Positions 56,259 through 64,000 of a DNA stretch of 64,000 nucleotides are shown here, in pieces. The first letter of the stretch is position 1. Each line of letters starts with the position of its first letter. Below the pieces are notes generated by a model. It was given only the letters and a program-made list of their open reading frames with translations, was not told the origin of the DNA and ran no database searches. Source of the stretch: Sweltsa coloradensis (Eukaryota > Arthropoda > Insecta > Plecoptera > Chloroperlidae); assembly GCA_024449915.1 (NCBI GenBank), contig JAMZAV010001985.1, forward strand, positions 124,001-188,000, in the 5' to 3' direction. The position numbers and the translations under genes are program-made.

Positions 56259-56927
56259 TAAAATAGTTTTAAGGTATTTCATAGAAATTGTACTTTGCGA
56301 TATAAGTGTTTTTTATTTTATTTGTAAGCTTTTATTAGACCTAACCACCGTATGGTTGTTAAGATTTATGATGTAATTTTAGTTATGACACTTTTAGTGC
56401 AGGTGTGGTTGAAACTGTTATTGATCCGTTAAAACTTATAGAAACAAAAGATAACTAACATTTGGTTGTCATGACAAGTTGTCATTCCCAGTTGAAGATG
56501 GCCGACCTGTTATCGAAATATTGATAAATGTTTTGTTTGTTTTATTATTATAAGTGAAGTCGACTGTTCAATAAATCAATAACATAATATATTTTTAAAT
56601 AGGAACATTATGTATTTATCTTTCTTTATAAGAGGGTTGTAACCCGCTAGATCGAAGCAATTACACAACATGCAATGTCAACTAAACAAAGCACTAAACA
56701 AGTTTCAAAGTTCACTTGCTAATTTAAACGGAAGACTCGAAGTTTGATGTGTTCACGAAGTTTCTTTCAACTTCCTTCCTTTACAGTAGACACTGACAGA
56801 CAGCCTGACGCTCTGATTCTCAGCTGTTCGGCTAAGTGCTTTGGACCTTAGTTTCCAAAGTCAATTACCACTTTACATGCAGTTTGGAACAAGTTTTGAT
56901 TTTATAATGATGCGATTACATGGTACA
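56259..56927. other. No recognised feature
   Basis: AT-rich spacer between two Helitron-like copies. No support for a gene. Confidence 0.4.
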
Positions 56928-58485
56928 CTAGGAAAACGCTTAAGTCCCGCCGCGTTGTTGGATGAGCGTAATTGGTGCATTGAGCTGCCATGTGTTACGC
57001 GGATTTTCTGGTGTTCTGTGAAAAAATCATTACTTAGCCGAAGATTTTTTTTTAAATTAAATAAAATTAAATAAATAATTAACTTAATTTTTTTAAATAA
57101 TCGTAATTTTTAAAAAGAAAAAAGTCGTAAAATTGCAATTTTCATAAGAAATAATTATTCGATTGCGCTCAAATTTTACACGAATATATAAATTCATGAA
57201 ACTTAGGTTCTGTGAAAAAATAATTTTAATTGGATGAGCGTAGCGAGCGTAGCGAGCGTAGCGAGCGAAGCGAAGATTCCATTTCACTACACTGGAGAAA
57301 AAAATCCGGAATGTTTTTTTTTTCTTTCTTTTTTTTTGTATTTTTGTCTGTCTGTTAACACGATTCCGGTTAAACCGATACTCCGATTGCGATGAAATTT
57401 TATGGATGCCTTCGAAATCTCTGAACTAAGAACTGCCACCTTTTTGAGCGCAATCGAAAAATTTATTTCTCATGAAAATCGCAATTTTACGATTTTTTTT
57501 TGATTTTTAAAAAATTTCTTCGACTTATAACTCCTACATGCTTTATCCGATTGTAATGATTTTTTCACAGAACCTTAATATTATGAATCGATATATTCGT
57601 GTGAAATTTGAGCGTAATCAAATAATTAGTGCACACGAAAATCGCAATTTTACGATTTTTTTTATTTCTTCGGCTTATAACACCTACATAATACCTTATC
57701 CGATTTTAATGATTTTTTTACAGAACCTTAATTTTAAGAATTAATATATTCGTGTAAAATTTGTGCGCAATCGAATAATTATTTCTTATGAAAATTTCAA
57801 TATTACGATTTTTTCCTTTTCTTAAATTACAATTAATTTAAAAAATTAAGTTAATTTTTTATTGATTTGTAAATTTAATTTAAAAAAAAATTTCAACAAA
57901 GTTCTGATTTTTTCACAGAACAACAGAAAATCCGCATAACACATGGCAGCTCAATGCACCAATTACGCTCATCCAACAACGCGGCGGGACTTAAGCGTTT
58001 TCCTAGTAGGATAAAGCATGTAGGTGTTATAAGTCAAAGAATTGTTTAAAAAAAGAAAAAACCCGTAAAATTTCGATTTTCATGAGAAATAATTTTTAGA
58101 TTACGCTCAAATTTCACACGAATATTTTACTTCATAAAATTAAGGTTCTGTGAAAAAATCATTACAATCGGATAAAGCATGTAGGTGTTATAAGTCGAAG
58201 AATTTTTTTTAAATCGAAAAAAGTCGTAAAAGTGCGTTTTTTACGTGAAAAAATTGCCCGATTAAGCTCAAAAACGTGGAAGTTCTAAGTTCAGAGATTT
58301 CGAAGGCCTCCATAAAATTTCATCGCAATCGGAGTATCGGTTTAGCCGGAATCGTGTTAACAGACACACAAAAATACAAAAAAAAGAAAGAAAGAAGAAG
58401 AAAAAAAAAACATTCCGGATTTTTTTCTCCAGTGTAGTGAAATGGAATCTTCGCTTCGCTCGCTACGCTCGCTACGCTCATCCAA
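56928..58485 (-). mobile_element. Helitron-like element, subfamily I (H9), split by H10
   Basis: Plus strand: A then CTAGGAAAACGCTTAAGTCC, GTTGTTGGATGAGCG, TGCATTGAGCTGCCATG; then broken at 57229/58007 by an inverse copy; then GGATAAAGCATGTAGGTG through TCCAGTGTAGTGAAATGG and GCTACGCTCATCCAA, TAA. Closely related to H11, which is uninterrupted. Confidence 0.83.
57230..58006 (+). mobile_element. Helitron-like element, subfamily I (H10), nested
   Basis: CTAG-3' orientation: TTGGATGAGCGTAGCGAGCG start, body, CGCTCATCCAACAACGCGG, hairpin AACGC/GCGTT, CTAG at 58003-58006. The flanks are A at 57229 and T at 58007. Removing it restores ATTTTAA-TAGGATAAAGC, matching ATTACAATAGGATAAAGC in H11 (about 58843-58860). 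No target duplication. Confidence 0.85.
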
Positions 58486-58555
58486 TAACTTAAAACGATC
58501 TAAAACTATTATTTACTTGATTAATCTCCTTGTATAGGCAGCGAAATTTATTTAA

Positions 58556-59333
58556 CTAGGAAAACGCTTAAGTCCCGCCGCGTTGTTGGATGAGCGTAAT
58601 TGGTGCATTGAGCTGCCATGTGTTACGCAGATTTTCTGTTGTTCTGTGCAAAAATCATTACTTAGTCGAAGATTTTTTTTTAAATTAAATAAAATTAAAT
58701 AAAAATTAATTTAATTTTTTTAATTCATCGTAATTTTTAAAAAATCGTAAAATTGCAATTTTCATAAGAAATAATTATTCGATTGCGCTCAAATTTAGCA
58801 CGAGTACATTAATTCATGAAATTAAGGTTCTGTGAAAAAATCATTACAATAGGATAAAGCATGTAGGTGTTATAAGTCAAAGAATTGTTTTAAAAAAGAA
58901 AAAAACCCGTAAAATTTCGATTTTCATGAGAATAAATTTTTCGATTACGCTCAAATTTCACACGAATATCTTAATTCATAAAATTAAGGTTCTGTGAAAA
59001 AATCATTACAATCGGATAAAGCATGTAGGTGTTAGAGGTCGAAGAAATTTTTTAAAATCGAAAAAAATCGTAAAATTGCGTTTTTTATAAGAAAAAATTT
59101 CCCGATTGCGCTCAAAAACGTGGCAGTTCTAAGTTCAGAGATTTCGAAGACCTCCATAAAATTTCATCGCAATCGGAGTATCGGTTTAGCCGGAATCGTG
59201 TTAACAGACACACAAAAATACAAAATAAAGAAAGAAAGAAAAAAAAAAAGAAAAAAAAACATTCCGGATTTTTTTTCCAGTGTAGTGAAATGGAATCTTC
59301 GCTTCGCTCGCTACGCTCGCTACGCTCATCCAA
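58556..59333 (-). mobile_element. Helitron-like element, subfamily I (H11), full length
   Basis: Plus strand: A then CTAGGAAAACGCTTAAGTCC ... GCTACGCTCATCCAA then TAA. It carries three diverged copies of a ~170-base internal unit (GGTTCTGTGAAAAAATCATT, GATAAAGCATGTAGGTGTTA). It gives the empty-site comparison for H10. The 64-78 codon frames at its right end are A-rich by-products. Confidence 0.85.
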
Positions 59334-59405
59334 TAAATTACACTGTTTCCAAATGAAGATTTAAAATATATATTTAAATCTGATATTGACATCAATTTTG
59401 ACTAA

Positions 59406-59568
59406 TGGCGTTTTCCATTGGCCGCACTCAGGTCGCACTAGTGCGCCCTAGTGCGCACTGGATTGCCACTTGTCTTTTCATTTGTTTAGTTTTGTAATGT
59501 TATTCAAATGGAGGTTGACAACAATGACATCTCTGCACTCGCCGAGTTCATGCCAATGGAAAACGCCA
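59406..59568. mobile_element. 163-bp MITE, PIF/Harbinger-like
   Basis: Perfect 17-base terminal repeats TGGCGTTTTCCATTGGC and GCCAATGGAAAACGCCA, with TAA directly outside both (59403-59405 and 59569-59571). A 3-base TWA target is the Harbinger pattern (established). Inside, GTCGCACTAGTGCGCCCTAG is a nested partial palindrome. No coding. Confidence 0.8.
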
Positions 59569-59571
59569 TAA

Positions 59572-60246
59572 AATATAGTAACTATATAGGTATTTAGTTA
59601 TTTATCTATCAATAATATTATAAATCAAATTCACATGTGGTAAAATTTAAAAACAAAATACACTAATAAAAAATCGAATGTTTTCCTTCACATACCTGTC
59701 ACATTATCTTTTAAATTTATGTTTATCGTTAAAATCTTTGATTTTCACATCCAATATCTTATAAAGTGTCTCCTATTTAGTTTCAAATCTAATTAATATA
59801 GATAATCGGAATTCGATCCTCTTTCCATATTCTATCGCATCATTAATTTTAATAACAGTTTATAATGGTTGGGTGACAAACAAATTTGTACATTCAAAGC
59901 AATTCTCTGTTTTCCATTGGAATTGTTCCTTTTATGTTTGTTGCAACCTTAAACTAAACGCATATTATAGCACGATTCTGAATGAAGCCTTTGTGATTTC
60001 GTACGGGACTTGCCTATTCATGAAACTTGTAGGCCTTCTAGCAACGAGGCAGACAATGTAAGTATCCAATTGGGTGGACAATCAATACAATTTATCGAGA
60101 AATAAACCCTCGCTCATACCTGAGTAAGATAATGACATTGTAAATAATGTTTGTTTGGTCAGTTCAAAGGCAACAGATATTCGTTGCAGTACTGTTCCAT
60201 CCATTCAGATTTATAATGCAACTACAATTTTGAAGTTCATAGTTAC
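59572..60246. other. No recognised feature
   Basis: AT-rich; a 62-codon frame at 59873 is unassigned. Confidence 0.4.
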
Positions 60247-60360
60247 CGTCTCGGTGGTCTAGTTGGCTAAGGCGCCTACCTGGAATGTGAGAGACTTGGG
60301 TTCTAACTCCGGTCGGGAACGATTTTTTAATTTCTTAATTGTATTTATATATTGTTTGTT
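60247..60360 (+). mobile_element. tRNA-like SINE head (family D)
   Basis: CTCGGTGGTCTAGTTGGCTA (A box), then GACTTGGGTTCTAACTCC (B box, one change), then a T-rich continuation AACGATTTTTTAATTTC like the copy at 2570-2668. No acceptor pairing. Confidence 0.6.
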
Positions 60361-60584
60361 AATATGTTACCAATCAACAAACAATTAGGCAAATGTTTAC
60401 ATATTTGTTTGATAACATTTATATTTAATTATACTGCTTTACAAGGAAGGACTTTGTATTATTTTGAAAAACGATCATTAGGTTTCTGACAAAATTAATT
60501 TTGAGTAACCACGTGGTATCAGTTCAGTTACATTTACAATTGATGTTTATTCGACTTCGAAACATAACAATTTAAAAATTAATT

Positions 60585-60964
60585 AATGTGTATTTAGAAT
60601 CTACCCACTCAGTCACAGAACTTTTTTTCAGTAGGGGACATTACATATAAAGCAGACCAAGCCAACCCTGTAGGCGCCGACACCATCGACGAGCGAACAA
60701 TGACCAACTAGAGACCGGCATATTTAAGTAGGAAACACCGATCAATCAAGCTGGACACGATTCCACCAACAGACTGTGTGCCAGAATCAACAAGGCTAAT
60801 TCGGAACAACCTTAGAATTTATAATGTCTCTTTGCTAGGACGGCTCCAAAGTCACCGTTTACACATTCCTAAGCCAAGAACTGATGGACGTTAGTTCAAA
60901 TAAGAAGTTATAAAACTTCTAACAATAGCGGGAATCTAACGCTAAACACCAGACCAACGAACCA
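60585..60964 (-). mobile_element. tRNA-Gly-derived SINE (family A), damaged head
   Basis: Tail side ATCTACCCACTCAGTCAC, body with AAGCAGACCAAGCCAACC, GACCAACTAGAGACCGGC, CAATCAAGCTGGACACG and AATCAACAAGGC. Head ACCAGACCAACGAACCAC; the B-box region reads GCGGGAATCTAACGC and the anticodon segment is deleted, as at 19584. Confidence 0.78.
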
Positions 60965-61204
60965 CATGTTAAGACCGTTCACTGTGTATATATTTCGAGA
61001 ATATTGAACAAGAAATAATTGACGGAATTTTCAAATTTGAGCTTCTGTTCATTTCCGACTTGAAAACTCAATTTTAGATTTTTGTTCTTTGCAAAACTTT
61101 ATAACTCTACCATTTCCGAATGCTCAATACGAGTTTTGTTGTGGTTCCTCGTCAGACTACAGACTATAAGGCCTTGTTGAGAGAGTCGCCTGGGTGCTGG
61201 ATAA

Positions 61205-61718
61205 GATAACATTTATTTTCAGGACACAGTAATACATGTAACTATAACAAAGACAATCAAAAAGATTGTGTAGCCTGATGAACTCAAATGGCAATAATAC
61301 AATTTACATAACACAACAACATAATACATACATATTCAACACAATATTATGCACATGCATAAACAAAACAATACATACTACCGCTACACACATAAATGGT
61401 AACAAGGTCTGTAAGTGAAAACAAAAAACAAAAACAAAACAAAATTTAAATTTTAAAAATTAAACATGAAGTTTTGAAAGTCAAGCCTGGGTAGCTCCAG
61501 GCACCTAGTCACCCACTTTTTCATTCATTTAAAATCCTGGTCTTGAAAGAACTCCTCCATGGAGGTATAAACTTTGTTAGTTAATAATTTTGTTAGTTTA
61601 TTTCGAAATGTGATTAAGTTCTTAGCATTGGTTATCTGTTTCGGCAATTTATTAAATAGTTTATAATTAATATACATTAGAGTTGTTTTGTGTCAGGTTC
61701 GTTCTAAGTAGGGTGCTG
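61205..61718 (-). pseudogene. 5'-truncated LINE, second copy of the 23735 family
   Basis: Minus strand from 61718: RTNLTQNNSNVYINYKLFNK, LPKQITNAKNLITFRNKL, TKLLTNKVYTSMEEFF, then stop near 61541. The reverse transcriptase tail stays in one frame here, unlike the shifted copy at 23735. The 3' untranslated part to 61205 shares CCTGGAGCTACCCAGGCTTG-type text and ends TGTATTACTGTGTCCTG. Only the last ~60 codons remain. Confidence 0.8.
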
Positions 61719-62826
61719 TGTAATACAGGGACTCACGTGACTTGGCCTGGCTGGTCTAAATACAGGATGCACACAGAGCCAGTTCCTTAAATGTTAAGAC
61801 TATTTGATTGATACATAAATATGCTGTTTCCGGTTTAAATGGCGTTAACAGCATTAGGTGCATCATATTGTGCTATGCGCTTGTTATTTGATTAATTGAT
61901 ACATTGAACTCATGGATCCACCAAGAAACTTCGTTTCAAATTTTTTTCTTGTGTTGATTTGATATCATTAAATATCTATAAAACTACCTTTTTGAGTTGG
62001 TTTATAATGAGTAATGAAGCTTTGGGTTATAAATCAATATAAATTAAGGTATCTAGATAATTTATTCTTGTCAACTACCTTTTTATTGTAGCTATTGAAT
62101 TTGATTGAGGTAAAGCTTTGTATTTGATAAAATTAAACACACATGGATTGGAAAATTGTTATTTAACATTCCAGCTTGAATATATTATATTTTTAAGAGA
62201 TTTTCATTGATTTCAGTAAATATATTATGTTTAATAAAATGAATTTATAAAATTTAACATGCATGAATAAAAATTGTGTTATATCAAATTTATTAATTTT
62301 AATGAGGTATAAATTATTGTTATAAATATATTATGAATATTTAAATTAATTAATCGGGGCATTTCACCAAAATAAATATAAAATAAATTATATTCCACGC
62401 AGCGAAATGCCCCGAAAAATTTTAATTTTAATTAAAAAAATCTGGGCCGCAAAAGCCTCAAATTTTAAATATAATACGATTATTTCTTCGGTTTCTAAAG
62501 GAAAAATTTGTACTTCCAAATATAAAAGAAACACGCTTATAACATGAGAGCATGCGTAACTTTTTGTCATGGTTAATGCCCATTTAAAAAGTGTTAGAAA
62601 GCTGGATCCAGCAACTTCACAAAAATTCAAGAGCATTTTATTGAAGTCTAATATTATAAACACAACAAATATAGGAAACCTTTTGTAAGCGTAGTCTTTA
62701 TTATTAAGCGTTCATATCCCATTCGGGAAAAATAACTGATTTAGAAAGGTTAACAGTAAAATATGTAACTTAAAAAATGCACACAAAATTGTTAACTAAA
62801 GTTAATCTCAATTTTAAATTATTATA
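61719..62826. other. AT-rich stretch with one GC-closed hairpin
   Basis: CGGGGCATTTC at 62355-62365 and GAAATGCCCCG at 62404-62414 form an 11-bp perfect stem with a 38-base loop. The minus-strand 91-codon frame at 62388-62663 starts in it and is unassigned. Otherwise nothing supported. Confidence 0.45.
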
Positions 62827-63397
62827 CTAGGAAAACGCTTAAGTCCCGCCGCGTTGATGAATAAGCTTTTTTGTAAGTTTTTAGTTTGCGTAGGACCACT
62901 TTTCCTTTGCAAGTGCTTTTTGAACGCATTTTAGGTGATTGTTGTCAAGTTTCTATTGTCACTTGTTAATTGTTATTTACCTCAAAAAACTCATATTAAA
63001 ACCATTATTCTATGGATTTGGGGTAACTTCTTCAACTTTTTCTTTCAGAAATCAATACATCACCATTCACCATTACCTTAATGTCCATGTAAAATATGAA
63101 CGTTGTAGCCCCACCCGTTTGGTCAGAATCGGCCCAAATGTCACGAAAATATCGCACTAAAAATCGAAAAAAACGTAAAAGTACGACATTCATGAGAAAT
63201 ATTTCTTCGATTGTACCCAAAAACAATACACCTCTAAGTTCAGAGATTTCGAAGGTCCCCTCCAACTTTCATAAGATCGTATATGCCGTTTGCCTGGTAG
63301 AGAGTTAACAAACAGACAGAAAAACAAACAAAAAAAAAACACCCGAGCTAAAATTTTGGGGGTCAGTGAAATTGAAGTCTTCGCTTCGCTCATTCAA
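62827..63397 (-). mobile_element. Helitron-like element, subfamily I (H12)
   Basis: Plus strand: A then CTAGGAAAACGCTTAAGTCC, GCGTTGATGAATAAGC, a body very like H2 (TTGTTGTCAAGTTTCTATTG, GGTCAGAATCGGCCC, GATTTCGAAGGTCCCC) and end CTTCGCTTCGCTCATTCAA then TAA. Both the start-like motif and its subterminal partner carry single changes. No coding. Confidence 0.8.
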
Positions 63398-63487
63398 TAA
63401 TTCTTCAACAATTTCTGATAAGATAATTAATAATCTATCAAAAATGTGGAAATATCTCTTCTACAAAATATTCTCATACTCGAGAGG

Positions 63488-63835
63488 TTCTTATAGGACA
63501 CGAGGTTTTAGCAAAGTTCTGCTCGTTCGGCTAATTTTCATCACAGTGGTTTGAAATTGCACAAATGTCGAGGAAGTGGAACTGTAGGACTCTACTGTGG
63601 CACTTTTTCAAAAATTGTTTTAGGTGGACGCTACAAAAATAAATTGATTTTTTAAATTTTGGATTTTCTTAAAAGTCCAAAATTGAAAATATTCGTAAAT
63701 TGTTTCTAGCAAACAATCATACAATATTGATTATTTACGTCTGTAAAGCAACTTCGCAAAGTTTCATGTACATCGAGTGCTTCCTGGCCGAGCGAACGAC
63801 TATTTACCAAGTTGCCAAATGTGTCATATCTTATC
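63488..63835. mobile_element. Inverted-repeat MITE (family F), diverged
   Basis: TTATAGGACACGAGG..AAAGTTC..CTCGTTCGGCT at the left corresponds, imperfectly, to the inverse of GGCCGAGCGAACGAC..AAGTTGCCAAATGTGTCATATC at the right. Shares AAAGTTTCAT..TACATCG and the CCAAATGTGTC end with 47686-48060. Confidence 0.5.
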
Positions 63836-63924
63836 ATAGTACCGGGTACGACGGGTAGTAATAACTAAACCACTAAGAAATGTTATGAAAATTACGTATC
63901 ATGAGTATTGATTTATTATTTATT

Positions 63925-64000
63925 TATTTATTTATTATTTATTTAACGTCTATCCTATTCAGTTATAAAAACTGATTTACAAAAGAGGACAACTAAATAA
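63925..64000 (-). repeat. SINE-tail-like fragment with (TTTA)n, runs off the window
   Basis: (TTTA)n, then AACGTCTATCCTATTCAG, TTATAAAAACTGATTTAC and AAAAGAGGACAACTAAATAA, nearly identical to 20700-20755. Truncated by the window edge. Confidence 0.55.

Overview
This is a gene-poor, repeat-dense stretch of a large, AT-rich animal nuclear genome. I found no intact host protein gene, no rRNA and no CRISPR. Almost every short open frame is chance or decayed transposon. The best organism clue is an ~820-bp nuclear insertion of mitochondrial DNA (36315-37135) holding the end of nad4, trnH and the start of nad5. It reads open only with the invertebrate mitochondrial code (TGA=Trp, AGA=Ser, ATA=Met). 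The nad4-trnH-nad5 order and the protein style point to an arthropod, plausibly a hemipteran insect; that placement is inference.

Layout. 0.3-1.6 kb is a triple nest: a tRNA-derived SINE, split by a TTAA-flanked foldback element, itself split by a retroposon with an 11-bp target duplication. 2-3 kb has ends of a third Helitron-like subfamily. 5-6 kb has CCAAT-rich tandem repeats and a tight palindrome. 8.5-12.2 kb has a Helitron-like copy, two foldback elements and two opposed tRNA-Gly SINEs. 12.7-16.5 kb is a DNA transposon with ~0.9-kb inverted arms around a wrecked transposase (Academ-like is my best guess). 17-29 kb has microsatellites, MITEs, SINEs and a LINE tail. 30.2-33.0 kb has three Helitron-like copies, two of them near-identical direct repeats. 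33.5-38.5 kb is one Helitron-like element split by a ~3.6-kb palindrome, which carries the mitochondrial insert. 38.9-49 kb has more inverted-repeat elements and a second LINE clade. 51-54.4 kb has minisatellites and a near-perfect 374-bp palindrome. 55.7-59.3 kb is a second Helitron-like cluster with one copy nested in another. The right end has a Harbinger-like MITE, SINEs, a LINE tail and another Helitron-like copy.

The most notable system is the Helitron-like group. In the CTAG-3' orientation, members start TTGGATGAGCG (or TTGAGCGAGCG, or TTGTTAGACAAG in the third subfamily), carry the inverted copy of that start just inside the 3' end, then a short hairpin, then CTAG followed by T. The start and the internal inverted copy change together between subfamilies. 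A nested insertion with a readable empty site shows insertion between A and T with no target duplication. No helicase or Rep gene is in the window, so all copies look non-autonomous.

All similarity statements come from reading by eye; no alignment, database search or folding was run.
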